Assembly (NCBI GenBank): GCA_900550195.1
Contig: URRB01000007.1
Span: forward strand, 1-64,000
Length of the DNA stretch: 64,000 nt
Source of the DNA: an uncultured Collinsella sp.
GTDB lineage: Bacteria; Actinomycetota; Coriobacteriia; Coriobacteriales; Coriobacteriaceae
Reading direction: 5' to 3'
A model generated the notes under the pieces. That model did no database searches and had not been told where the DNA came from. It worked only from the letters and a program-made list of their open reading frames with translations. Numbering within the stretch: position 1 is the first letter of the stretch; each line of letters starts with the position of its first letter. Positions 7,687 through 15,550 of the stretch are shown here, piece after piece. The translations under genes were made by a program, and so were the position numbers.

Positions 7687-8479
7687 AGCTCAGCAGCATG
7701 CGGTCGTTGGCGAGCTCGCCGCCCGAGACCTCCTCGAACTTCTGCAGCAGGTCGGCTACGGTGAGCGACTTCTTCTCATCGCCCGCCACGTCGTAGATCA
7801 CGTGGCCTTCGTGCATCATGATCAGACGGTTGCCCAGACGGATGGCGTCATTCATGTTATGCGTGACCATGAGCGTGGTCAGGTGGTTCTCGTCGACGAT
7901 CTCCTCGGTCAGGTTAAGCACCTTAGAGGCCGTCTTGGGGTCGAGGGCCGCGGTGTGCTCGTCGAGCAGCAGCAGGCGCGGCCTGGTGAGCGTGGCCATC
8001 AGCAGGGTGAGTGCCTGGCGCTGGCCACCCGAGAGCAGGCCGACCTTGGCGTTGAGACGCGTGTCCAGACCAAGGTCCAGGCGCTTGAGCAACTCAACGT
8101 ACTCATCTTTCTCGGCCTTGGTGACGCCCCACGAAAGGCCGCGACGCTGGCCGCGACGCTTGGCGAGGGCCAAGTTCTCGGCAATCTGCATGTCGGCAGC
8201 GGTACCGCGCATGGGGTCCTGAAACACGCGGCCCAGGTACTTGGCGCGCTGCGACTCGCTCAGGCGCGAGATGTCGGTGCCGTCGAGCTCAATAACGCCC
8301 GAATCGAGTGGGTACACGCCGGCGATCATGTTGAGCAGCGTGGACTTGCCGGCGCCGTTGCCGCCGATCACGGTTACAAAGTCGCCGTCATTCAAGGTGA
8401 GGTCGACGCCGGTGAGCGCGCGCTTCTCGGTGACGGTGCCCTTGTTAAAGGTCTTCTTGACATGCGAGAGCTTAAGCAT
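7685..8479 (-). CDS. ABC transporter ATP-binding protein, TrpXYZ-like
   Basis: The 264-residue ATPase energises the permease encoded just upstream. It has Walker A GGNGAGKST, the Q-loop FQDPMRG, the signature LLSGGQRQALTLLMA, Walker B RLLLLDEHTAALD and the switch His in VTHNMND. The EHTAALDPKTA variant is typical of the family paired with ABC_sub_bind receptors. The ATG at 8479 overlaps the permease stop by 8 bp, which suggests translational coupling. A longer frame to 8560 has no homology or binding site. A hairpin of the GTCCC family follows the stop. Confidence 0.9.
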   Translation of the reverse strand: MLKLSHVKKTFNKGTVTEKRALTGVDLTLNDGDFVTVIGGNGAGKSTLLNMIAGVYPLDSGVIELDGTDISRLSESQRAKYLGRVFQDPMRGTAADMQIAENLALAKRRGQRRGLSWGVTKAEKDEYVELLKRLDLGLDTRLNAKVGLLSGGQRQALTLLMATLTRPRLLLLDEHTAALDPKTASKVLNLTEEIVDENHLTTLMVTHNMNDAIRLGNRLIMMHEGHVIYDVAGDEKKSLTVADLLQKFEEVSGGELANDRMLLS

Positions 8480-9395
8480 CTGCCTCATCTCCCTTCGTGT
8501 AGGAGCTGCGGAGCTTATAGCGCTCCCAAACCACGGGCACGCACAGGGCCACAGCGACAATTACGGCGGAGAGCAGCTTCATGTCGTTGGCGTCCATGCC
8601 CAACTGCAGCACGATGGCGCGGATAAGGAAGTACACCACGGAGCCAAAGACGGCGGAGGCAAGACGGACGCTAAACTGCGTGAGGCCGCCGGGCAGCAGA
8701 CGGCCGAGCACCTCGCCGATAACAATGGCGGCAAGACCGATAACGATGGCACCGGTGCCCATACCAATGTCGGCATACTTTTGGCTCTGGCAGATGAGAG
8801 CGCCCGAAAGGCCGATGAGGGCGTTGGAGAGCACGAGGGCGATCATCTTGGTGGAGTTGGTGTTGACGCCCAGAGCGCGGATCATGTACTCGTTGTTGCC
8901 GGTGGCTCGCAGCGCCGAGCCGATCTCGGTGCCAAAGAACCAATACAGGATGGCAACGATAGCCACGGCGAGCAGGATGCCCAAGATGATGGCAACGGTG
9001 GACTGCGGCAGACCGGTCATATTGCTGACGGCGGAGAACACGGTGCCCTTGGCAAGAATGGGCGTATTGGACTTGCCCATGATGCGCAGGTTGATGGACC
9101 ACAGGCTGATCTGGGTGAGGATTCCGGCGAGGATCGCGGGAATCTCAAAGACGGTGGTCAGAATGCCCGTGACGGCGCCCGCGATGGCGCCGGCGCACAT
9201 ACCGGCCAGCACGGCGAACAGCGGGTCGACGTTGTTATTGACGATGAGCACAGCGCAGACGCAGCCGCCGAGGGCAAAGCTGCCGTCGCAGGTCATATCG
9301 GGAATGTCGAGCAGGCGGAACGTGATAAACACGCCAAGCACCATAATGCCCCAGAGGACGCCCTGCGAAACGGCGCCCTGCAATGCAATGAGCAT
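8472..9395 (-). CDS. ABC transporter permease, TrpXYZ-like
   Basis: This 307-residue membrane protein resembles permeases of the branched-chain-amino-acid-like branch. It has about eight to ten hydrophobic helices, an N-terminal MLIALQGAVSQGVLWG, the GGCVCAVLI segment, and a central ALRATGNNEYMIRALGVN, the conserved cytosolic loop thought to contact the ATPase. The start follows a TAGGAGGTATGA site. The gene lies between a lipoprotein receptor gene and the ATPase gene on the same strand, which completes the transporter. Confidence 0.9.
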   Translation of the reverse strand: MLIALQGAVSQGVLWGIMVLGVFITFRLLDIPDMTCDGSFALGGCVCAVLIVNNNVDPLFAVLAGMCAGAIAGAVTGILTTVFEIPAILAGILTQISLWSINLRIMGKSNTPILAKGTVFSAVSNMTGLPQSTVAIILGILLAVAIVAILYWFFGTEIGSALRATGNNEYMIRALGVNTNSTKMIALVLSNALIGLSGALICQSQKYADIGMGTGAIVIGLAAIVIGEVLGRLLPGGLTQFSVRLASAVFGSVVYFLIRAIVLQLGMDANDMKLLSAVIVAVALCVPVVWERYKLRSSYTKGDEADA

Positions 9396-9496
9396 GCTTC
9401 ATACCTCCTAGGATAGGGTGGACACGTGATTCACCATAATAGCGGTAACAATGCATAGACGAGTTACGGACAGACGTTTTGTTTTACCTGAAACAA

Positions 9497-9533
9497 GCAG
9501 GGCGGACGCCGGTCTACAGCGCCCGCCCCTGTG
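9497..9533 (-). terminator. Terminator-like hairpin between receptor and permease genes
   Basis: On the minus strand CAGGGGCGGGCGC pairs with GCGTCCGCCCTG, followed by CTTGTTTC. The weak T tract would let some transcripts read into the permease, giving more receptor than membrane components. Confidence 0.6.
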
Positions 9534-9598
9534 GCTCAGATATTGAATAACGCGGCTAAAGCGCGAGCACGGGCTCTAGACGCATGCCGCGTATAGCA

Positions 9599-10579
9599 TT
9601 ACGCGTCCAGAGCGGAAAGGTCGATGCCCAGGGCCTCGGCCATCTCGTCATTCTTGACGACGACCAGGTCCTTGCTCGAGAGGTGTTTGATCGGCATGTC
9701 TTCGGGCTTGGCCTCGCCTTTCAGGATCTTAACGGCCATCTCGCCCGCGGCGTAGCCCAGGTCCTCATAGTTGATGGAGAGGGTGAACAGGCCGCCGGCC
9801 ATGCACATACCCTCCTCGCCAGTCACGAAGGGGAGCTTGTTCTCCTTGCAGATCTGGCCGACCTGCGAGGCACCCGCGGCGATGGTGTTGTCGGTGGGGG
9901 AGTACAGCGCGTCGACCTTGCCCACGGCAGACTCGACGACGGACTGAATCTCGTTGGAGCTCGAGACGGTGAAATCGGTGTACTCCAGGCCCAGCTTGTC
10001 GAGTTCCTTCTTGGCGGCCTTGATCTGGACGTCGGAGTTGGACTCGGCGGTGCAGTAGAGCAGGCCGACCTTTTTAACGTCGGGCAGGACCTTCTGCATC
10101 ATCTCGAGCTGCTCGGCGACCGGGGTGAGGTCGGAAGCGCCCGTGACGTTGGTGCCCGGCTTGTCGTTGTCCTGGACCAGGCCGGAGGCGGCGTAGTCGG
10201 TGATGGCACAGCCCACGATGGGGATATCGGCCGTGGCGCCGGCGGCAGCCTGCGCGGCGGGCGTGGCGATGGCATAAATCAGGTTGACGTTGTCGCCCAC
10301 AAACTTGTCGGCAATGGACTTACACGTGGACTGGTCGTTCTGGGCGTTCTTCTGGTCGATCTTGACCTTAAGGCCGCTCTTCTTGATGGCCTTGACGAAG
10401 CCGTCGTTGGCGGCATCGAGCGCGGAGTGCTCGGTGAGCTGCAGAACGCCGATGGTGTAGTCGGAACCGGCGGCAGCAGAGCCGGAACCAGAGTTGCCGC
10501 CGCATCCGGCGAGCGGGGCGAGCGCGAGCAGGCCGGCGGAGACCAGAAGGCTCCTGCGACTGATGGTGATGTCCTTCAT
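9599..10579 (-). CDS. ABC transporter substrate-binding lipoprotein (ABC_sub_bind family)
   Basis: This is a lipid-anchored receptor of 326 residues. The signal peptide MKDITISRRSLLVSAG has a lipobox ending LAPLAGC, with Cys26 as the lipidation site; the RRSLL element hints at possible Tat use. The mature part has the two-lobe fold (YTIGVLQLTEH, VNLIYAIATPAAQAA, DVKKVGLLYCTAESNS, VDALYSPTDNTIAA). Family members are linked to tryptophan or similar amino acids, but the ligand cannot be read from the sequence. I chose the ATG at 10579, with GGGGG 7 bp upstream, over the longer frame to 10627. Confidence 0.88.
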   Translation of the reverse strand: MKDITISRRSLLVSAGLLALAPLAGCGGNSGSGSAAAGSDYTIGVLQLTEHSALDAANDGFVKAIKKSGLKVKIDQKNAQNDQSTCKSIADKFVGDNVNLIYAIATPAAQAAAGATADIPIVGCAITDYAASGLVQDNDKPGTNVTGASDLTPVAEQLEMMQKVLPDVKKVGLLYCTAESNSDVQIKAAKKELDKLGLEYTDFTVSSSNEIQSVVESAVGKVDALYSPTDNTIAAGASQVGQICKENKLPFVTGEEGMCMAGGLFTLSINYEDLGYAAGEMAVKILKGEAKPEDMPIKHLSSKDLVVVKNDEMAEALGIDLSALDA

Positions 10580-10738
10580 ATCATTACCCCCAGTATAAAA
10601 ATGGCTGGAAACACTGCACTGGGACAAAGTGCAAGTGGAACTATAGTAGCGCTGATGTCCATTTTTACAACAGCCTGGCGGGTTTTTAATACAGAATCGG
10701 ATGGGCGGTACGGGTAGTCGAATGGGCGGCGGAGGGTC

Positions 10739-11536
10739 TTATGCGGCGGAGGAGGCGTCGTCCTCCTCGTCCAGGGCGGCGAAGAGCTTCTTGCCGTCGA
10801 GCAGGCGCGTGCTGACGTTTCTCATACGGGCGATCTCGACGGTGCGCAGCGTATCGTCGGTGCCTCGGGCGTCGTAGACCGTTCCCAGCAGATACGAGAT
10901 GCCATCGCGCTGCCTGATGGCAAAGGGACGGAGTGTCATCCGTGCTGCTTCGGTTTCGCCGCGTGTCGTGACGCTCGAAATATCAAAACTCACCGTGGTT
11001 CCGTGGTCGATGGCCTGCTCGACGAGCTCGCACGTGTCGATGCGCTTGATGGGCGTGCGTGTTGCCTTGGTAGCCTTGCTGCCTGCGCTTGGAGCGGGTT
11101 CGGGTGTATCGAGGTAGCCGCGAACGTCGGCGCTCGCCATGGCAACTAAGTGCTGCGCCATGCTCTTGCGGATAGCGATAGGCGTGGAGCGGTTGCGCAT
11201 GACCATACCGTGGAGCCGGATGATCTCTTCATCGGTGAGCGGGCGGGTAAGAAGTTTGTAGCCCACGCCGCGTTTGTACTCAATTTCGTATCCGGCATGG
11301 CGAAGCGCGGAGATGGCGGTGTAGATGCTGCGCCGCGCCGCCGAGATGGGCATGCGGGCGGGGTCGTCGGGATGGGCGAGGCGCCGGATCAGCTCATTGG
11401 AAAGCATGGCCTTGTCTTCGCCGGTGTTTTCGCTCAAGAGCTGCAGGATGCGAACGGCGCGATAGGCTGCCATCGAGGCGGCGCCCCTCGTCGTGGTGTC
11501 GTAGGTTTCAACAGCGGCTTCGGTCATCGTGCCCAC
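10739..11536 (-). CDS. WYL-type transcriptional regulator
   Basis: The 265-residue protein starts with a winged helix-turn-helix region (AYRAVRILQLLSENTG to about residue 95, including RRSIYTAISALRHAGYEIEY), continues with the RPLTDEEIIRL linker, and ends with a WYL-like domain (about 165-255) in which the W-Y-L triad appears as SYLLG. WYL proteins sense small ligands or nucleic acids and regulate nearby genes. It lies upstream of, and on the same strand as, the TrpXYZ-like transporter, its likely target. The last residues are acidic and Ala-rich. The start could also be the second ATG four codons in. Confidence 0.75.
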   Translation of the reverse strand: MGTMTEAAVETYDTTTRGAASMAAYRAVRILQLLSENTGEDKAMLSNELIRRLAHPDDPARMPISAARRSIYTAISALRHAGYEIEYKRGVGYKLLTRPLTDEEIIRLHGMVMRNRSTPIAIRKSMAQHLVAMASADVRGYLDTPEPAPSAGSKATKATRTPIKRIDTCELVEQAIDHGTTVSFDISSVTTRGETEAARMTLRPFAIRQRDGISYLLGTVYDARGTDDTLRTVEIARMRNVSTRLLDGKKLFAALDEEDDASSAA

Positions 11537-11703
11537 GTCCTTTCCGTTTTGGGTGGCGACGGTATGGAGCCTAGGACGCGGGGCTTTCCCAGGGGCGCAG
11601 GGCGCTCTGGGCGGTCGGTAGTCGTCGGCAAACGGCGGGTTGAGTTTTCAACAGCCCTGCTCAACTGACCAAAAACTTGCCAAAAGCTTGACGGATGCTG
11701 TTG

Positions 11704-11741
11704 AAAAAAAGCGTCTCTCGACCGATGTCGAGAGGCGCTTG
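11704..11741 (-). terminator. Intrinsic terminator of asnS
   Basis: On the minus strand AGCGCCTCTCGAC and GTCGAGAGACGCT pair around ATCG, followed by a run of seven T residues. A strong terminator. Confidence 0.92.
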
Positions 11742-11786
11742 TGCGATGAGCGTTGGCGTGTGGCGACGCGAGCTAGCGTCCGACGA

Positions 11787-13190
11787 TTAGAAGTCGGCGT
11801 TGCCCACGGTGCGCGGGTGCGGCAGGACGTCGCGGATGTTGCCCACGCCGGTCAGATACATGACCAAGCGCTCGAAGCCCAGACCGTAGCCGGCGTGCTT
11901 GCAGGAACCGTAGCGGCGCAGGTCAAGGTAGTACTTGTACTGCTTGGGATTCATGCCCAGGTCCTTGATGCGGGCCTCGAGCAGATCCAGGCGCTCCTCG
12001 CGCTGGGAGCCACCGATGATCTCGCCGATACCGGGAACCAGGCAGTCGGCGGCGGCGACGGTCTTGCCGTCCTCGTTCATGCGCATGTAGAACGCCTTGA
12101 TCTCGGCCGGGTAGTCGGTCACGAAGGTCGGGCGCTTAAAGTGCTCCTCGGTCAGGAAGCGCTCGTGCTCGGTCTGCAAGTCGATGCCCCAGCTGACGGG
12201 GTAATCAAACTGGTGGCCAGCAGCGACTGCCTGCTCCAGGATCTCGACGGCCTCGGTGTAGGTAACGCGGGCAAAGTCGGAGTTGGCGACATGGTCCAGG
12301 CGCTCGAGCAGACCCTTGTCCACAAACTTGTTGAGCATATTGAGCTCGTCGGGGCAGGTGGCCATAACGTCCTTAAGGACGTACTTGAGCATGGCCTCGG
12401 CGTTGTCCATGTAGTCGTTGAGGTCGGCGAAGGCCATCTCGGGCTCGATCATCCAAAACTCGGCGGCGTGGCGCGTGGTGTTGGAGTTTTCGGCGCGGAA
12501 GGTGGGGCCAAAGGTGTACACGTCGCCAAAGGCCATGGCAAAGTTCTCGGCATTGAGCTGGCCGGACACGGTGAGGCTTGCATGCTTGCCAAAGAAGTCC
12601 TGGCTCCAGTCGACCTCGCCGGACTCGGTGAGGGGCGGATTTTTGGGGTCGAGCGTGGTCACGCGGAACATCTCGCCGGCGCCTTCGCAGTCACTCGTGG
12701 TGATGATGGGGGTGTTGACGTAGACAAAGCCCTGCTCCTGGAAGAAGCGGTGGATGGCGGCAGCCGCGACAGAGCGGATGCGGAACACGGCGCGGAACAG
12801 GTTGGTGCGCGGGCGCAGGTGCTGCTGGGTGCGTAGGAACTCGACGGTTGCGCGCTTCTTCTGCAGCGGGTAATCCGGGGCGCTCATGCCCTCGACCTCG
12901 ATGGAAGTGGCAGAAAGCTCGAAAGGCTGGGGTGCATCGGGGGTCAGCTTGACGGTGCCGGTGCAAATGAGTGCGGCCGAGACGTTTTGATGGGCGATCT
13001 CGTCGTAGTTGTCGAGTGCCTCGCGGTTCATGACGACCTGCAGGTCGCGGAAGCAGCTGCCGTCGTTGAGCGTAACGAAGCCAAAGTTCTTCATGTCGCG
13101 GACGGACTTGACCCAGCCGGCGACGGTGACGGTCTGGCCGCCGAGCGACTCGGCATCGGCATAGAGCTGCGCGATTTTGGTGCGGTTCAC
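11787..13190 (-). CDS. asnS: Asparaginyl-tRNA synthetase
   Basis: AsnS charges tRNA-Asn. The 467-residue class IIb enzyme has an N-terminal OB fold (VTVAGWVKSVRDMKNFGFVTLNDG), motif 2 (FRAENSNTTRHAAEFWMIEPEMAF) and motif 3 (GLGFERLVMYLTGVGNIRDVLPHPR), in which HPR replaces the FPR of AspRS. The GTG at 13190 is chosen because GGGAGG lies 4 bp upstream; longer frames to 13256 lack support. Its presence means Asn-tRNA can be made directly. It is probably monocistronic, flanked by terminators on both sides. Confidence 0.95.
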   Translation of the reverse strand: MNRTKIAQLYADAESLGGQTVTVAGWVKSVRDMKNFGFVTLNDGSCFRDLQVVMNREALDNYDEIAHQNVSAALICTGTVKLTPDAPQPFELSATSIEVEGMSAPDYPLQKKRATVEFLRTQQHLRPRTNLFRAVFRIRSVAAAAIHRFFQEQGFVYVNTPIITTSDCEGAGEMFRVTTLDPKNPPLTESGEVDWSQDFFGKHASLTVSGQLNAENFAMAFGDVYTFGPTFRAENSNTTRHAAEFWMIEPEMAFADLNDYMDNAEAMLKYVLKDVMATCPDELNMLNKFVDKGLLERLDHVANSDFARVTYTEAVEILEQAVAAGHQFDYPVSWGIDLQTEHERFLTEEHFKRPTFVTDYPAEIKAFYMRMNEDGKTVAAADCLVPGIGEIIGGSQREERLDLLEARIKDLGMNPKQYKYYLDLRRYGSCKHAGYGLGFERLVMYLTGVGNIRDVLPHPRTVGNADF

Positions 13191-13302
13191 GTATCCTCCC
13201 ATAACGGTTGAATGATAGTTATCCATACAGTTCGATATTCTAGCAGCTCGGCTCATTTGGGCTATACAGATAAGGCATTGGCGGGATGGTTTTTCAAACG
13301 AA

Positions 13303-13334
13303 AAGCGCCCGCGGCCAAATGGTCGCGGGCGCTT
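13303..13334 (-). terminator. Intrinsic terminator of the EIIA gene
   Basis: AAGCGCCCGCGG and TCGCGGGCGCTT pair around a short loop. On the minus strand it is followed by TTTCGTTTG. It separates the EIIA gene from asnS. Confidence 0.85.
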
Positions 13335-13371
13335 GACGAGGTGCTTTTTGGCTGTGTGGCGCGGGGCCTGG

Positions 13372-13935
13372 CTACTTGGTCTTGGCTACCAGCAGCGGGT
13401 CGCCAAGCTTAACGAGCGGGTTGCCGCCGATAAGCGTGCCGGACTCGCCGACATGGTCGATGCTCTTAAGACGATCGAGCTCGGAGACGATGACGGTCAC
13501 GATGTCCTCGTGACCAGCGGCCTTAATGGCCTCGCGGTCGAAGCTGATGAGCGGCTGGCCTGCCTTGACCACATCGCCCATCTCGACAAAGCGGGCAAAA
13601 CCCTTGCCGTTCATTTCCACGGTGCCCAGGCCAACATGGATGAACACGCGCAGGCCGTCCTCGGTAATCATGCCGATGGAGTGGTTGGTGACAGTGGTGG
13701 CACCGATGCGGCCGTTGGCGGGCGCATAGATGGTGCCGGTAATGGGCTCGATGCCATAGCCCTGGCCAAGCATGCCCGAGGCGATCGTCTCGTCGGGAAC
13801 CTCGTTCAGGTTGACGAGCACGCCGTTGACGGGGGCATAGATGACGCCTTCGCGGGTAGCGAAGCTTGCTGCGGGCGGAACGGACGCCTCGCCGGTCGAG
13901 GTGAAGGTGGACTTAAGCGAATCGAGCAGACCCAT
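13372..13935 (-). CDS. crr: PTS glucose-type EIIA component
   Basis: This free-standing 187-residue EIIA of the glucose family carries phosphate from HPr to EIIB domains. The two active-site histidines are H85 (TVTNHSIGM) and H100, the phospho-acceptor (VFIHVGLGTVEM). The first 25 residues look flexible. No EIIB or EIIC is adjacent, so it probably serves EIIA-less permeases such as the EIICB at 18.2 kb and may act as a regulator. The start at 13935 has GGAGG 5 bp upstream. A cre-like palindrome lies about 45 bp upstream of the start. Confidence 0.9.
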   Translation of the reverse strand: MGLLDSLKSTFTSTGEASVPPAASFATREGVIYAPVNGVLVNLNEVPDETIASGMLGQGYGIEPITGTIYAPANGRIGATTVTNHSIGMITEDGLRVFIHVGLGTVEMNGKGFARFVEMGDVVKAGQPLISFDREAIKAAGHEDIVTVIVSELDRLKSIDHVGESGTLIGGNPLVKLGDPLLVAKTK

Positions 13936-13980
13936 AGTTGCCTCCAACTTAAATAGGCGCATATCGCGCGTTTGGTTTGC

Positions 13981-13994
13981 CGGAAACGTTTCAC
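13981..13994 (-). promoter_or_regulatory. cre-like operator upstream of EIIA
   Basis: On the minus strand the sequence reads GTGAAACGTTTCCG, with a palindromic centre (GAAACGTTTC). It resembles the sites bound by LacI-family regulators such as CcpA. Single occurrence, judged by eye. Confidence 0.35.
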
Positions 13995-14178
13995 ATGTGT
14001 TTCGCGGCTTGGTCAACGCCCCTATTCTACGCTGCTCAACGATAGCTCTGAACTGGGATTATGTGATATATCAGTTGAAGGGAAACTTATTGCCGGAGTG
14101 TTTCTGCGCCACGGGTTCAAGTGGGGTACGCTTGAAGGCGAAAAACAAGGGCGCATAATTTGCGCGAAGGGAGCACAT

Positions 14179-15078
14179 ATGATTGTCGAGAACCATGCGC
14201 TGTGGGGCGAGGAGCCGACCGAGGATTATCCGGCGACGTTTACGTATTTGGGTGCCGAGCCGCTGCCCGATAAACCGAATGGCCGCCGCCCCGCGGTGAT
14301 CATCTGCGGCGGAGGCGGGTTTACACATATCGCTCCGCACGAGCAGGACCCGGTGGCGTTTGCATTTTTGGATCACGGTTACCAGGCCTTTGTGCTCAAC
14401 TATGTCACGAGCTCTACGGGTGACGTGAGCTTTCCGCACCCCCAGGCAGATCTTGCCAAGATGGTCGCCACGGTGCGCGCCAACGCCGACGAGTGGCATG
14501 TCGATTCTAAGCGCGTGTGCGTCGTGGGATTCTCGGCGGGCGGCATGATCTGTGCCTCGCTGGCAACGCAGTGGAAGACCGGCCCCTTCGCGGCACTTGC
14601 CGGGGCACGTCCGGACGACATTCGTCCCGATGCCGTGGTGCTGGGCTATCCGCTGCTCGACTTTGCCTATGTGCGCGACATGCAGACGCGCGATCCGCGC
14701 ATTGACTTGCGTGTGCCCAAGACGGGTGGCAAGACGGGGCGCGATTTGCTCAACGACTACCTGTCGATGGTGACGGGCGGCGAGGCAACTGACGAGCATC
14801 TGGCCGACATCTGCCCCACCACGCATGTTTCGCGTCAGATGCCACCGACCTTTGTGTGGGGCGTGTCCGACGACAAGACGGCGCCGATCGCGCAGGTCTA
14901 CCCGTTTGCGCAGCGCATGGCCGAGGAGGGCGTTGTATGCGAGATGCACGTCTTCGACCAGGGTGGTCATGGCCTTTCGCTCGGCAACGCCAACACCGCG
15001 GTCGACAACGAGGACAAGCAGGTTTCCGTCCGTCCCTGGATCCGCCTGGCCTTCCGCTTCCTCGAGCGCCATCTGTAA
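14179..15078 (+). CDS. Alpha/beta-hydrolase, acetyl-esterase type
   Basis: The 299-residue protein has the BD-FAE/lipase-like hydrolase layout: an oxyanion region ICGGGGFTHI (residues 42-51), the nucleophile elbow VGFSAGGM with Ser119, an acidic residue in VSDDKTAP and the catalytic His in FDQGGHGLSLG. No signal peptide is visible, so it is cytosolic. It probably removes acetyl groups from imported sugars or small esters; the substrate is unknown. The start has GAAGGGA 7 bp upstream. It is divergent from the EIIA gene and followed by a repeat-rich spacer. Confidence 0.85.
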   Translation: MIVENHALWGEEPTEDYPATFTYLGAEPLPDKPNGRRPAVIICGGGGFTHIAPHEQDPVAFAFLDHGYQAFVLNYVTSSTGDVSFPHPQADLAKMVATVRANADEWHVDSKRVCVVGFSAGGMICASLATQWKTGPFAALAGARPDDIRPDAVVLGYPLLDFAYVRDMQTRDPRIDLRVPKTGGKTGRDLLNDYLSMVTGGEATDEHLADICPTTHVSRQMPPTFVWGVSDDKTAPIAQVYPFAQRMAEEGVVCEMHVFDQGGHGLSLGNANTAVDNEDKQVSVRPWIRLAFRFLERHL

Positions 15079-15107
15079 GAGTCCCGGCATCCAAGCTCTT
15101 CAATAAC

Positions 15108-15170
15108 TTGCGGTGAAATAGTTCCTATCTGGGGCATCAACCAGCCCATCCAGGAACTATTCCACCGCAA
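15108..15170. repeat. Long hairpin repeat, TTGCGGTG family, copy 1
   Basis: TTGCGGTGAAATAGTTCCT pairs with AGGAACTATTCCACCGCAA at all but one position, around a 25-bp centre that can fold into TGGG/CCCA. The same element occurs at 24560-24626 with different central bases. Confidence 0.85.
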
Positions 15171-15224
15171 CTTCGTTTTTGATGCCCCGTCCGGAAACTG
15201 CGCCCCAGTTTTGCCTTTCAAGGT

Positions 15225-15400
15225 GGGACGCAGTTTCCCATAGGGCCTCGACTGGGAAAGCGCGTCCCGTTTCGAGCGGGGATTCCGGGATGCATTTTCC
15301 GTAAGAGGCCTGTTTGGGAAACCATATCCCGTTTCGAGCCGGAATTCTGGGATGTAGTTTCCCCGAGAGGCCTCATCGGGAAACTATGGCCCTGAACTCT
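15225..15400. repeat. 62-bp tandem repeat, nearly three units
   Basis: Units begin at 15225, 15287 and 15349 with GGGAYGYAKTTTCC, continue with AGRGGCCTC or CCTG and GGGAAA, and end in TCCCGTTTCGAGC (the third unit fades after 15396). Within each unit GGGA-GCAGTTTCC can pair with GGGAAA-CCC further on. A related half unit precedes the first. This fills most of the esterase-feoAB spacer; no gene is visible in it. Confidence 0.75.
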
Positions 15401-15431
15401 CCTGCCTGTCCCCATTGCGCCAATTTGCTGA

Positions 15432-15510
15432 TTGAACATCGTTGTGTGTTCGCGCTATCATGCATGGTTAAATTGGTTAGCCGTGGCAAACGGTTAGCCA
15501 AGGTGAACAT
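15432..15510 (+). promoter_or_regulatory. feoAB promoter with DtxR/IdeR-like boxes
   Basis: TTGAAC (15432) and TATCAT (15456) are spaced by 18 bp. Downstream, GGTTAGCC occurs twice (starting near 15475 and 15492) within TTGGTTAGCCGTGGCAA and CGGTTAGCCAAGGTGAAC. These resemble halves of the DtxR/IdeR iron box (TTAGGTTAGSCTAACCTAA) and would allow iron-dependent repression. Confidence 0.45.
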
Positions 15511-15550
15511 AAATGCAACGCCCTGTGGGCGCCGGGGGAGGAACACGGAC

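Noticed and set aside
13191..13302. T-box riboswitch upstream of asnS
   Set aside because: The leader is only about 110 bp and I found no T-box sequence or specifier stem.
15314..15550. Upstream extension of the FeoAB frame
   Set aside because: It runs through the 62-bp tandem repeats, and a good binding site and FeoA start occur at the GTG 15551.
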